A stretch of 64,000 nt of DNA. Source: Stakelama marina. GTDB lineage: Bacteria > Pseudomonadota > Alphaproteobacteria > Sphingomonadales > Sphingomonadaceae. The position numbers and the translations under genes are program-made. The notes under the pieces were generated by a model. That model worked only from the letters and a program-made list of their open reading frames with translations. It did no database searches and was not told where the DNA came from. The stretch lies in assembly GCF_018122655.1 (NCBI RefSeq), contig NZ_JAGRQC010000001.1, positions 1,054,001-1,118,000 on the forward strand. The letters run 5' to 3'. Positions 1 to 8,044 of the stretch are shown one piece after another. Position 1 is the stretch's first letter; every line of letters begins with the position of its first letter.

Positions 1-229
1 CGCCGCGTGGCAGGCAAGCGCTGCCGCGGTTGAAGGCGCCGACAGCGCAGCCGACCTGTCGGAGCGCGGGTACAAGGGCGGCGTCACCGACCTCTCCGAT
101 CTGCTCTACGTCGATCGCCAGGCACTGGCTGCACGGCGCGAAGAAATAACCGCACGCGTGGCTGCCCTCAGGGCAATCATGAAGCTGCGCGTCGATTCGC
201 ATGACATGTGGGCGCCCGACGAAGGCTAA
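1..229 (+). CDS. TolC-family outer membrane efflux protein, C-terminal fragment
   Basis: The open frame enters from the left edge at base 2 and stops with TAA at 227-229, giving the last 75 residues. The piece is helical and Ala-rich. It contains a G-Y-K-G-G-V-T-D-L-S-D-L-L segment followed by V-D-R-Q-A-L-A-A-R, the usual pattern of the second periplasmic helix hairpin of outer membrane factors (a turn, then LDVLxAQRxLxxAR). Such proteins form the outer membrane channel of RND or type I export machines. Partner genes would lie left of the window. It ends about 70 bp from the convergent secreted-protein operon. The family call is probable; the transported substrate is unknown. Confidence 0.7.
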   Translation, partial: AAWQASAAAVEGADSAADLSERGYKGGVTDLSDLLYVDRQALAARREEITARVAALRAIMKLRVDSHDMWAPDEG

Positions 230-298
230 GCATGTCTGCGCTTAAGGATTTCGCCTGCGGCCGGAGTTTCGGCGTCGAAGGCACGCCCTTTTTACGGA

Positions 299-898
299 TC
301 AGTTGAGTGCGCCGATAAGGCCTTGATCGACCGTTCTTGAAATTCCGGCAATCGCCGATGCGCTCACCACGTCGCTGCGGAACCCGTCATAGCCCGAAAT
401 GTCGAGCTGAAGGTCGGCTTCCTGTCGGATGTTGGCGTTGTTCGCCGTGTTGATGAGGATGTTCTGCAAGCCGCCGTCGGTCTTGTGCGCAAGCGCGGTC
501 TGCCCATCATTTGCGAGATACACAGACTGGTCGCCGACCTTCATCGTGATACTGCCGGTGTTGAGAAGCCCGGCCTGCAACTGCTCAGCGGTCGCCTTAG
601 ACAGCACCGCCGAGACCCATTCGGTGCGCTCGGGCGGGCCATCCTGCCAGTTTATCGTGGTCAACAGAGCGAGTTCGCCGTCGAGATAGGTGCGGAACTC
701 GGCACCGAGCGAAATGTCCATTCCGTCGACGGTGAATCCGCCGCGCTGCTCGGACAGCAGTTCGTCGTCGAGCGTCTGAAGCTGTTCGAGATCGAGTTCG
801 CCATCGGCGCGGGGGGCGGTCGCATTTCCCAGCGCCATCAAAGCAAGGAGCGAAAGCGCTGCTGCCCGGATTACGGGCGTCCTACCAACGGCGCGCAT
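299..898 (-). CDS. Secreted protein with double-glycine leader-like motif and Fap-type Asn motif
   Basis: A 199-residue protein with a Sec signal peptide ending near residue 28 (LALMALGNATA). Just after it, residues 43-54 read LDDELLSEQRGG. This looks like the D/E-E-L-x(n)-GG leader cut by C39 peptidases, although here it follows a signal peptide. Residues 146-159 (NILINTANNANIRQ) repeat the N-x2-I-N-T-x4-N core seen in the protein encoded at 1657-2034. It is the last gene of a reverse-strand operon, 10 bp after the C39 peptidase gene. I know no named family for the whole protein. By context I infer an exported fibre or surface component, or an accessory that the peptidase processes. Confidence 0.7.
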   Translation of the reverse strand: MRAVGRTPVIRAAALSLLALMALGNATAPRADGELDLEQLQTLDDELLSEQRGGFTVDGMDISLGAEFRTYLDGELALLTTINWQDGPPERTEWVSAVLSKATAEQLQAGLLNTGSITMKVGDQSVYLANDGQTALAHKTDGGLQNILINTANNANIRQEADLQLDISGYDGFRSDVVSASAIAGISRTVDQGLIGALN

Positions 899-908
899 GA
901 CATCCTCC

Positions 909-1646
909 TTAATTTACCGTGCCTACCCGCACGTCGAGCAGGAGCAGAGGTGTGATCTGGTATTGCGGTGGCAGATAGGTCGTCAGGTCGGCAATCGCCG
1001 TCGTAGTCCCCGCCTCCGCATCGAGTGGTGCACGCGCCCACGGGTTCCAGTCGCTCGGCAGGTTGTAGACCGGCCGATCCTTATAGGGGCCGGCGAGGAT
1101 CGCCAGAACGACGCCGTTCCAATAGCGCGCGAATTGCTTGCTGTCATATTTGGTCAGACCCAGCATGGGGTCGCCGGTCAGCACCTGCCCGTCGGCCATT
1201 CCCTTGACGACCGCGAAATGCTTGTAGCCGTGCAGGTCTAGCAGCACGATCACCGGTCGCTTGAGCTGCGAAAGCTGATCCATGGTCAGCTTGAACCCTT
1301 CGACGCGATAACCGATCGACTGCAGATAGGCGCGCATGTCGAAGAGCGAGAAACCCTTTTTGCGGATCATTTCGCGGTCGCCGACCTTCCACATCGCAGC
1401 GAAGCTCTCGCGCTCGGTCGTCGGGCGGTCATAGCCATAGGTCAGAAGCGTCGCGACCGCTGCCGAGCCGCAGCTGAAATCATATTGCTGGCGCACGACA
1501 GTCCGGAACGGGATCGCCCACCAGCTCATCACATGGACGGTCGAGGGCGCGCCGGTTTCGGGGCCAAGGCGAACCTGAGCGTGTGCAGGTGCCGCCGCCA
1601 GCATGGCGGAGCTGATCGCCAGAACAGTCGATTTTCTCCACCCCAT
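909..1646 (-). CDS. Secreted C39-family cysteine peptidase (FapD-like)
   Basis: A 245-residue protein with a signal peptide (cleavage probably after AHA-Q near residue 23), so the peptidase should act in the periplasm. The C39 catalytic set is visible: Gln53 as oxyanion residue and Cys59 in QQYDFSCGSAA, His143 in GYKHFAVVKG, and Asp159 in LTGDPMLG. There is no ABC or membrane domain, unlike bacteriocin transporters. Stand-alone C39 peptidases of this kind occur as FapD in the Pseudomonas functional-amyloid operon. The gene lies 10 bp after one small secreted-protein gene and 10 bp before another, so these products are its likely substrates or partners. The peptidase call is firm; the substrate is inferred. 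Confidence 0.85.
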   Translation of the reverse strand: MGWRKSTVLAISSAMLAAAPAHAQVRLGPETGAPSTVHVMSWWAIPFRTVVRQQYDFSCGSAAVATLLTYGYDRPTTERESFAAMWKVGDREMIRKKGFSLFDMRAYLQSIGYRVEGFKLTMDQLSQLKRPVIVLLDLHGYKHFAVVKGMADGQVLTGDPMLGLTKYDSKQFARYWNGVVLAILAGPYKDRPVYNLPSDWNPWARAPLDAEAGTTTAIADLTTYLPPQYQITPLLLLDVRVGTVN

Positions 1647-1656
1647 CTTTCGTCAC

Positions 1657-2034
1657 CTAGTCGGTAATGTTGACGGTGAGGATCATCGCGGTCTGCAGGT
1701 TGTTCTGCGCGCCGGTATTGATCGTGAAGTTGCCGATGCCGGAAAAGTTGGACAGGGCGTTGTCGGCAAAGTTCACATCGCCCGCGCTATAGTCGCCCAA
1801 CACATTGCCCGAGACGATCGCATTCAGCGTCTGCTGGTTGATGACGATCGACGTTCCACCGTCGCCGGTGCCGCGTGTCGTCCGCAATTCGTCCTCTGGG
1901 ATAAGGATTGGAAGCGGTCGCTCCGCCTGGACCTGGTTTCGCTCGGGATCGGAGGGCGTCGTTTGCGCGATCGCGGCTCCAGCGTTGAAGGCGGCTGCGA
2001 CAATCGCAGCGGCCGAAATGCTTTTGACGAACAT
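1657..2034 (-). CDS. Small secreted Asn/Gly-rich protein, Fap-like subunit candidate
   Basis: A 125-residue protein with a Sec signal (cleavage near AIA-Q24). Residues 47-60 (PEDELRTTRGTGDGG) again resemble a D-E-L...GG leader, and a short beta-prone domain follows. Residues 92-116 fit NA-x3-F-x-G-I-x-N-x3-N-x-G-x3-N-x-Q-x-A, which matches residues 122-146 of the protein encoded at 2118-2633 at every conserved position. The pattern recalls the N-x-A-A-G-x2-N-Q-Q repeats of FapB and FapC. It is translated 10 bp before the C39 peptidase gene. A fibre subunit or nucleator is the best guess. Confidence 0.7.
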   Translation of the reverse strand: MFVKSISAAAIVAAAFNAGAAIAQTTPSDPERNQVQAERPLPILIPEDELRTTRGTGDGGTSIVINQQTLNAIVSGNVLGDYSAGDVNFADNALSNFSGIGNFTINTGAQNNLQTAMILTVNITD

Positions 2035-2117
2035 TTTCCCCTCCTGTTGAACCGGACGTGGAGAGTGGGCCGGGACGCTTGGGGGTGTTGTCCCGGCCCC
2101 TCCCGCGGGAGTGTCGA

Positions 2118-2633
2118 TCAGTCGCCGCTGGTGGATCCGGCCGAGTCAGTTCCGCTTACGCCGAAGTTGATCGTGCCGCGCGCGGCGATGTTCGTGGCGG
2201 CTTGCGTGTTCGCATTGATGCCCGAATTCCAGGCGGCATTGGAAATGCCCGCGAACGCCGCGAAGGCATTATCGTTCACCGATTGCGAACCACTGTTATA
2301 GCCCACACTCGCACGCCTATCGTCAGCGCCGTCCATATCCACCACTTCATCGAGGTGATGGTTGATGTTCATCGCCTTCAGCTCCTGATAGGCGACGACC
2401 GGCGAGTTCGACCACGAGTTGTTGTTCGCCTGATAGGACATCGACGTGCTGTAGCTGTCGGCCGCATTGTCGACCGCAAAAACGTCGAGCAGATCGTTCA
2501 CGATCAGGTTGTGGTCGGAACCGTTGTTGAAGGTCCCGCCGACACCACCGCCCGTCGTCTGGGCGAAGGAAGGCGCGGCGATCAGGAGTCCGGCGGTGCT
2601 TGCGCAGGCCAGGATTAGGGTTTTGGTACGCAT
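2118..2633 (-). CDS. Secreted Asn/Ser/Gly-rich protein, Fap-like subunit candidate
   Basis: A 171-residue protein with a clear Sec signal (MRTKTLILACASTAGLLIAA, cleavage after SFA-Q25). The mature part is rich in Asn, Ser, Ala and Gly, has no cysteine, and contains the motif FAGISNAAWNSGINANTQAA at 127-146. That motif is shared with the next protein in the operon. It is the first gene of the operon and is preceded by an AGGAG-type site. Small size, bias toward amide residues and co-transcription with a C39 peptidase suggest a secreted amyloid-like or adhesive subunit. An ordinary hypothetical exported protein remains possible. Confidence 0.7.
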   Translation of the reverse strand: MRTKTLILACASTAGLLIAAPSFAQTTGGGVGGTFNNGSDHNLIVNDLLDVFAVDNAADSYSTSMSYQANNNSWSNSPVVAYQELKAMNINHHLDEVVDMDGADDRRASVGYNSGSQSVNDNAFAAFAGISNAAWNSGINANTQAATNIAARGTINFGVSGTDSAGSTSGD

Positions 2634-2788
2634 GAGTTCTTCTCCTCTTCATGGGCGCCAAGGCCTCGATCGAAGCTGCGGCGCTATCTCCCCCTGGTTG
2701 GTGAGGGCGAGGAGAACGGTACGCTAATGGCCCCGCCGCGCTGTGCCATTGGGCATGTTCGACGGTCCGTATCTGTCCGGGTTTGTAT

Positions 2789-2802
2789 TTGCCTTTTGGC
2801 AA
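2789..2802. promoter_or_regulatory. Fnr-type dyad TTGCC-N4-GGCAA
   Basis: A perfect 5-bp inverted repeat with a 4-base centre, lying between the Crp/Fnr-family gene (stop at 2886) and the secreted-protein operon (start 2633, about 155 bp downstream on the reverse strand). Its geometry, TTGxx-N4-xxCAA, is that of Crp/Fnr operators. It could bind the neighbouring regulator. The 252-bp gap shows no other clear signal. Confidence 0.4.
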
Positions 2803-2885
2803 GCGCGGACGAGTCGTTCGGCGATTTCCTACAATCGCGCTACCGAACGGCCGCGATGCCGGCACCCTAGCGTCGGCGGCCTAGA

Positions 2886-3647
2886 TCACGACACGCGTGT
2901 CTTGCCGAAGGGATATATCAATTCGCGATAGGTCGCTTCGGGGGAGCCGTATGAATCGCCGGCCGCCCTTTCGAGGCCCGCCCGGTTTCGAATAGCAACA
3001 CGGCCGCGCGTGCAATGTAGAATATGCTCACCTTCAAGAAGGTGCAGACAGTCGGTTACCGTCGCACGGCGGACGTTCAGCACGTCGCCGAGATCGGCAT
3101 GCGTGACCGATAGCTCGTCGCCTTCAATCCGGTCGTGCAGCATCAGCAGGCGGCGCGCGAGACGCGCTTCGACCTGATCGCGACGTTCGGACAATATCGT
3201 CCGCGCCATCTGTTCCTTCAGATAGAGCGTGTAACGCAGCAACAGATTGCGAAGCTCGTCATCCTGTTCGGCAAGTGCCTTTACGACATCGGATTTCGCG
3301 ACGAGCGCCGAGCCTCCGCTGATCTGAACCACCGTCCGGTGAGGAGAAAGTCGGGCGCCCAGCAGAGCGGAAACGCCGATCATGCCCTCGCGCCCGGCCA
3401 TCGCGACTTCGAAGCCGGAGTTTTTGCGATCCACCACGCACAGCGAAACAACGGCATTTTCGGGAAAATATATGTTCTGGCTCGATTGTCCGGCCTCGCT
3501 CAGCACATCGCCGGATGAAACTTCGATGCGCCGCACATGCGGTTTCAACAGCGCCGCGCCATGCGAGGAAAGCGCTCGCAGAAGTAAGTTAGGTGTTTCC
3601 AGACAATCGCGATTTTCAATCGGTTCGACAACGGCGCTCAACATCAA
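2886..3647 (-). CDS. Crp/Fnr-family transcriptional regulator
   Basis: A 253-residue protein with an N-terminal cyclic-nucleotide-binding fold (about 30-150; includes FPENAVVSLCVV and FEVAMAGREGMIG) and a C-terminal winged helix (about 160-235) whose recognition segment reads LSVTHADLGDVLNVRRATVTDCL. It lacks the Cys cluster of oxygen-sensing Fnr. The LGARLSP segment after EGMIG is common in the large sphingomonad and rhizobial group of Crp-like regulators of unknown ligand. The gene faces the same way as the secreted-protein operon and lies upstream of it, with an Fnr-like dyad between. Control of that operon is inferred. Confidence 0.9.
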   Translation of the reverse strand: MMLSAVVEPIENRDCLETPNLLLRALSSHGAALLKPHVRRIEVSSGDVLSEAGQSSQNIYFPENAVVSLCVVDRKNSGFEVAMAGREGMIGVSALLGARLSPHRTVVQISGGSALVAKSDVVKALAEQDDELRNLLLRYTLYLKEQMARTILSERRDQVEARLARRLLMLHDRIEGDELSVTHADLGDVLNVRRATVTDCLHLLEGEHILHCTRGRVAIRNRAGLERAAGDSYGSPEATYRELIYPFGKTRVS

Positions 3648-3797
3648 CCTCTCGATTCATAGAACTACGCTAGCAGCTTCGTTGCAAAGTCCCGATCGGA
3701 TGCATTGCAGTACGCGCGCGTACGTAACCCCCAGAAATTGAAACCGAAATTCTACGCGGACCGTTGCTCGACGTGCAAATATTTCAGGAGAGGCGCG

Positions 3798-4760
3798 ATG
3801 ACGGACGACACGATGCTTGCCGACGCTTTCGAAGCGAGAGAGAAGCGACGAGAGGAACGGCGCGGTTTCTTCAAGGCATTAGGCGTCGCGGCTGCGGTTG
3901 GCGGGACCACGGTGGCGGGCCTTCGTGCCACACCGGCGTCAGCGCAATCCGCCCCTAGTGACGGTGATGTTCTGAACTTTGCCCTCAATCTCGAATATCT
4001 TGAAGCTCAGTTCTACTATCACGCCGCATTCGGGCAGGCGCTGCCCGACAATCTGCTGACCGGCGCGGGTACGCAGGGAACCGTCAATGGCGGCCGAATG
4101 GTGAATTTCTCCGATGACGCAGTCCGCAAATATGCCCGTGAAATCGCGCGCGACGAAATGCACCATGTCGAGTTCCTCCGCTCCGCGATTGGCGGTACCG
4201 CGGTTGCGCAGCCCGACCTCGATATCAGCAGCGACCCGAACGGCGCCTTCTCATCCGCGGCACGCGCGGCGGGCCTGATAGGGGCAGGACAGTCGTTCGA
4301 TCCCTATGCCAATGACGAGAACTTCCTTCTCGGCGCGTTCATATTCGAGGATGTCGGCGTCACCGCCTACAAGGGTGCCTCGCCCCTTATTTCGGACAAG
4401 ACGTTCCTCGAAGCGGCTGCCGGAATTCTGGCCGTGGAGGGGTACCATGCCGCCATCGTTCGCAGCACCCTGTACGCGAAGGGCATCAACGCGCCTTCGC
4501 TCGTTCAGGCCACGCAGAAGATATCGGATGCGCGCGACAGCCTCGACGGCCCGTCGGATGACGACCAGGGTATCGCGCCGATGCAGATCGACGGGCAGAC
4601 GGCAAGCAACATCGCGCCTCTGAACGAAGACAGCATCGCCTATAGCCGGTCGACGGGACAGGTTCTGAACATCGTCTATCTGAACAATATGGCGGTCGAT
4701 CAGGGCGGCTTTTTCCCCAGCGGCGTGAACGGCGCCATCACCACCAGCGCCGCCAGCTAA
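3798..4760 (+). CDS. Ferritin-like domain protein, Tat-exported
   Basis: A 320-residue protein starting at the ATG 7 bp after AGGAG (3786-3790). The N-terminus has a Tat-like signal: ERRGFFKALGVAAAVGG, then cleavage near ASA-Q. The body is a Ferritin_2-type four-helix domain with E-Y-L-E-A-Q-F-Y near the start and R-D-E-M-H-H-V-E-F further on, both with the carboxylates and histidines expected of a di-iron or degenerate site. The next gene encodes a close paralogue. These desiccation- or stress-linked proteins are common in sphingomonads, but the reaction is unknown. Periplasmic location is inferred from the signal. Confidence 0.85.
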   Translation: MTDDTMLADAFEAREKRREERRGFFKALGVAAAVGGTTVAGLRATPASAQSAPSDGDVLNFALNLEYLEAQFYYHAAFGQALPDNLLTGAGTQGTVNGGRMVNFSDDAVRKYAREIARDEMHHVEFLRSAIGGTAVAQPDLDISSDPNGAFSSAARAAGLIGAGQSFDPYANDENFLLGAFIFEDVGVTAYKGASPLISDKTFLEAAAGILAVEGYHAAIVRSTLYAKGINAPSLVQATQKISDARDSLDGPSDDDQGIAPMQIDGQTASNIAPLNEDSIAYSRSTGQVLNIVYLNNMAVDQGGFFPSGVNGAITTSAAS

Positions 4761-4790
4761 ATCACTGCGCCGAGATCAGGGAGAACAGCC

Positions 4791-5798
4791 ATGAAACAAG
4801 ACGATATCATCGAAATCCTCGACGCATGCGATCAGCGTCGTGAGGCTCGCCGCTCATTTCTGCGCCTGGCAGGTAGCGCCGGTGCAGCGGTCGCAGGCGC
4901 AAGTGTCCTCGCGGCGTGCGACAGCAACAATGGCTATCCGCCTGTCAAGGCACCGCCGCCCCCGCCTCCCCCGCCGCCGCCACCGGCGGGCGTTACCGAC
5001 GAGGATGTGCTCAACTTCGCCCTCAATCTCGAATATCTCGAAGCGCAATTCTACGCCTATGCCGCAACCGGCACCGGTCTTCCGAACTCCATGCTTGGCG
5101 GAACGGGTACGCAGGGCGCTGTTTCCGGTGGCAAGAAGGTCAACTTCACCGATCCAGTCGTTGCCCAATATGCCCGCGAAATTGCTCGGGACGAGCAGAA
5201 CCACGTGGCCTTTCTTCGCGGTGCGCTGGGGTCGGCGGCGGTGGCGCAGCCTGCCCTCGACATCAGCGCCGATGCCAACGGCGCATTTTCGGCGGCAGCT
5301 CGCGCGGCTGGCCTAATCGGCGATGGGCAGTCATTCGATCCCTATGCCAGTGACGAGAATTTCCTACTCGGCGCTTTCATTTTCGAAGATGTCGGCGTCA
5401 CCGCCTACAAGGGCGCGTCCCCGCTGATCACCAACAGCACATTTCTGGAAGCAGCAGCGGGAATCCTAGCCGCAGAGGCCTATCATGCCGGTCTGGTTCG
5501 CACGACGCTGTATAGAAAGGGTCTGCAAGCGCCGAGCCTCATCCAGGCGACCGAAGATATCTCCGACGCGCGCGACAGCCTCGACGGTCGAGACGATGAC
5601 GACCAGGGCATTGCCGAGCGCGATAACGCTGCCAACCTGGTCCCGGCGGACGATAGCGGGCTCGCCTACAGTCGCACGACCGGACAGGTACTGAATATCG
5701 TCTATCTATCGGCTGCCCAGAGCACCAAGGGCGGATTCTTCCCCGACGGCGTAAACGGGACGATCATGGAGAGCGACGCCAACGGCGCCGCTGCCTGA
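4791..5798 (+). CDS. Ferritin-like domain lipoprotein with poly-proline linker
   Basis: A 335-residue paralogue of the upstream protein, starting 30 bp after its stop. The N-terminus [18 protein letters not shown] is Tat-like but leads to a lipobox (SVLAAC, Cys about residue 43), so this copy should be lipid-anchored. Eleven consecutive prolines then form a linker before the ferritin-like domain, which keeps [11 protein letters not shown] and the later [11 protein letters not shown] helix. In this second motif H-H of the first copy is N-H. The pair probably arose by tandem duplication followed by a change in anchoring. A terminator follows at 5826. Confidence 0.85.
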   Translation: MKQDDIIEILDACDQRREARRSFLRLAGSAGAAVAGASVLAACDSNNGYPPVKAPPPPPPPPPPPAGVTDEDVLNFALNLEYLEAQFYAYAATGTGLPNSMLGGTGTQGAVSGGKKVNFTDPVVAQYAREIARDEQNHVAFLRGALGSAAVAQPALDISADANGAFSAAARAAGLIGDGQSFDPYASDENFLLGAFIFEDVGVTAYKGASPLITNSTFLEAAAGILAAEAYHAGLVRTTLYRKGLQAPSLIQATEDISDARDSLDGRDDDDQGIAERDNAANLVPADDSGLAYSRTTGQVLNIVYLSAAQSTKGGFFPDGVNGTIMESDANGAAA

Positions 5799-5825
5799 CC
5801 CCGCCCATCTCCAGATCCTCCGCGG

Positions 5826-5866
5826 AACGGCCCGTGTCTCAGACGACGCGGGCCGTTTCTCATTTT
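5826..5866 (+). terminator. Intrinsic terminator after ferritin-like pair
   Basis: A 9-bp perfect stem (AACGGCCCG 5826-5834 with CGGGCCGTT 5849-5857), a 14-base loop, and a T-rich tail TCTCATTTT. It lies 28 bp after the stop of the second ferritin-like gene. Confidence 0.7.
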
Positions 5867-5941
5867 CGCAACCCCAGCGGCGCTTGCTACGCGATCCGGG
5901 CTGAACCAGTGTGGGCATCAACCACAATATGGGAGGATTGC

Positions 5942-6466
5942 ATGGCGCTGTACGAGATCGAGGGAAACCGGCCTAAACTTGGCGACGGCGCATGGGTGGC
6001 ACCAAGCGCGGATCTGATCGGTGATGTACGCCTTGGCGAACAGGCCAGCGTCTGGTTCGGCGCTGTCATTCGCGGCGACAACACGCCGATGCTGGTCGGC
6101 GCTCGTTCGAATTTTCAGGACGGCGCCATGGGGCATTCGGATCATGATGCACCGCTCACCATCGGTGAAGACTGCACCATCGGCCACCACGCGATCCTGC
6201 ACGGCTGCACGCTCGGCAACCGCGTCCTGGTCGGAATGGGCGCAACGATCCTAAATAATGCCGTCATCCCGGACGACTGCATCATCGGCGCCGGCGCGCT
6301 GGTGACGGAGGGCAAGACGTTCGACGCCGGAAGCCTGATCCTCGGCAGCCCTGCCCGGGCAATCCGCAAGCTCGACGATCAGGCGCTCGCGCTGCTCAAA
6401 ATGTCGGCCGCGCATTATGTCGAAAAGGCGCGCCAGTTCGCCGCCGGGCTGAAGCGGATCGATTGA
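5942..6466 (+). CDS. Gamma-class carbonic anhydrase-like protein (LbH hexapeptide repeat)
   Basis: A 174-residue protein starting at ATG 5942 behind GGGAGG (5931-5936). It consists of left-handed beta-helix hexapeptide repeats (for example IGDVRLGEQASVWFGAVIRG and IGHHAILHGCTLGNRVLVGMG). Histidines that could bind metal occur in GHSDHD and in IGHHAILHG, as in the CamH/YrdA/PaaY group. Length is normal for that group, which either hydrates CO2 or acts as an acyl-CoA thioesterase; the sequence alone does not decide. It is encoded 49 bp before the oxidoreductase gene. Confidence 0.85.
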   Translation: MALYEIEGNRPKLGDGAWVAPSADLIGDVRLGEQASVWFGAVIRGDNTPMLVGARSNFQDGAMGHSDHDAPLTIGEDCTIGHHAILHGCTLGNRVLVGMGATILNNAVIPDDCIIGAGALVTEGKTFDAGSLILGSPARAIRKLDDQALALLKMSAAHYVEKARQFAAGLKRID

Positions 6467-6514
6467 TGAAGGCAGCGTGCTGGACACCGGGTTCAGTTGC
6501 GCTATGAAACGTAC

Positions 6515-7477
6515 ATGGCACTTCCACCGCTCTTCGATCGTCTGCGGCTGCCGGTCATCGGATCGCCGCTGTTCATCATCTCGGTTCCCGACCTTGTCAT
6601 CGCGCAGTGCAAGGCCGGGATCGTCGGATCGTTTCCGGCGCTCAATGCACGGCCACAGAGCCAGCTCGATGAATGGCTTCACCGGATTACCGAAGAACTC
6701 TCGGCCTGGAATCGCGACAATCCCGATCGACCGGCCGCGCCCTTTGCGGTCAACCAGATCGTGCATCGGTCGAACGACCGGCTGGAAGCCGATCTCGCGA
6801 CCTGCGCCAAATGGCAGGTGCCCATCGTCATCACCTCGCTAGGCGCGCGCGAGGACCTGAACGATGCGGTGCACGGCTGGGGCGGGATCACGCTTCACGA
6901 CGTCATCAACGACCGGTTCGCGCACAAGGCGGTGGAAAAAGGTGCCGATGGCCTGATCCTCGTATGCGCGGGCGCCGGTGGCCACGCCGGACAGCTCAAC
7001 CCGTTCGCATTCGTGCAGGAAACGAGAAGCTGGTTTGACGGGCCGATCATCCTGTCCGGCGCGATCGCCAATGGCGGAGCGGTGCTCGCGGCCAGGGCGA
7101 TGGGCGCCGACCTTGCCTATATCGGATCGCCCTTCATCGCGACGGCGGAAGCGAATGCCGGCGAAGCATATAAGCAGGCGATCGTCGATAGCGGAGCGTC
7201 GGACATCGTCTACACCAACCTGTTCACCGGGGTGCACGGCAATTACCTGCGCTCGTCGATCGAAGCAGCGGGCCTCGACCCCGACAATCTGCCCGACAGC
7301 GATCCGAGCAAGATGAATTTCGGATCGGGCGGGAACAGCAAGGCCAAGGCATGGCGCGATATATGGGGCTCGGGACAGGGCATCGGCGCAGTCCATGCGG
7401 TGGAGCCCGTCGCGGCCCGCGTCGACCGTCTCGAGAAGGAATATCGCGAGGCGCTGGCGCGCCTCAACGCGAAATAG
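6515..7477 (+). CDS. NAD(P)H-dependent flavin oxidoreductase / nitronate monooxygenase family
   Basis: A 320-residue TIM-barrel FMN enzyme. ATG 6515 (MALPPLFDRLRLPVIGSPLF) is preferred over the in-frame TTG at 6497 because family members begin at this point. The FMN-binding and catalytic loop is seen as LVCAGAGGHAG (histidine about residue 165), followed by GPIILSGAIANGGAVLAARAMGADLAYIGS. This family includes nitronate monooxygenases that oxidise alkyl nitronates and also quinone or enoyl reductases, so the substrate cannot be fixed. It ends 4 bp before the convergent rcdA stop. Confidence 0.85.
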   Translation: MALPPLFDRLRLPVIGSPLFIISVPDLVIAQCKAGIVGSFPALNARPQSQLDEWLHRITEELSAWNRDNPDRPAAPFAVNQIVHRSNDRLEADLATCAKWQVPIVITSLGAREDLNDAVHGWGGITLHDVINDRFAHKAVEKGADGLILVCAGAGGHAGQLNPFAFVQETRSWFDGPIILSGAIANGGAVLAARAMGADLAYIGSPFIATAEANAGEAYKQAIVDSGASDIVYTNLFTGVHGNYLRSSIEAAGLDPDNLPDSDPSKMNFGSGGNSKAKAWRDIWGSGQGIGAVHAVEPVAARVDRLEKEYREALARLNAK

Positions 7478-7481
7478 GCAG

Positions 7482-7943
7482 CTAGAACGCGCGGTTCAGC
7501 CGCGCCATCATGGCGCGAGCGGGACTTTCGACCTCGACTTCACCCGCCTGGGCGCGGTCGAGATGCGATGCCCGTCGGTGAAGATCGATGCTCGCATCGA
7601 TGATCGATCGCGCCTGTGCCGGCATCCGGCCGGTCAAATCCGCATCGCTTTCGGGCGCCTCTCCCAATCGGCGCGAAGGGTCGAGTGCTTCCCTCGCGGG
7701 CAGTTCGCCACAATCGATCGCGCGCTGGGTCAGGAGCCAGGCGATGACATGCATCAGGCGTGTGGTCACCTTCAGCGATTCGCACGAAAACGCCACCCGC
7801 GTTATCGCATCGAGCGTGCTGCGCTCCTCACGACCGGCCGCGTCGAAATAGCCGCGCGCCTCGTCGGCCAGAAGCATCGCTTCGGTATAGAGCGTGTCGA
7901 TCAACCGGCGATGGATTCGATTCATTTCGTCGCGCGCGTGCAT
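7482..7943 (-). CDS. rcdA: DUF1465 family protein, RcdA-type ClpXP adaptor
   Basis: A 153-residue all-helical protein matching the DUF1465/RcdA family of alphaproteobacteria: F/Y-x-EAMLLADEARGYFD near the N-terminus, then TRLMHVIAWLLTQRA with the conserved W-L-L-x-Q-R core. In Caulobacter, RcdA works with CpdR and PopA to present CtrA to ClpXP during the G1-S transition. A second in-frame Met is at 7925 and either may start the protein. The C-terminal third (after about residue 105) is less conserved. The CtrA phosphotransferase gene chpT is also in this window, at 37.8 kb. Confidence 0.8.
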   Translation of the reverse strand: MHARDEMNRIHRRLIDTLYTEAMLLADEARGYFDAAGREERSTLDAITRVAFSCESLKVTTRLMHVIAWLLTQRAIDCGELPAREALDPSRRLGEAPESDADLTGRMPAQARSIIDASIDLHRRASHLDRAQAGEVEVESPARAMMARLNRAF

Positions 7944-8044
7944 CCCGATGGAGTGCCAGAAAGCGCCAGCAAACGGAACGGCAAATTCGGCCCTCGCGCC
8001 AGCAGAACTTTCTCAAAACGGTTCACCGAACCGCGGCATTTGGT

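Noticed and set aside
4955-4990. Proline codon run as a possible CRISPR or DNA repeat
   Set aside because: It is an in-frame run of eleven Pro codons within a lipoprotein linker, with no spacers.
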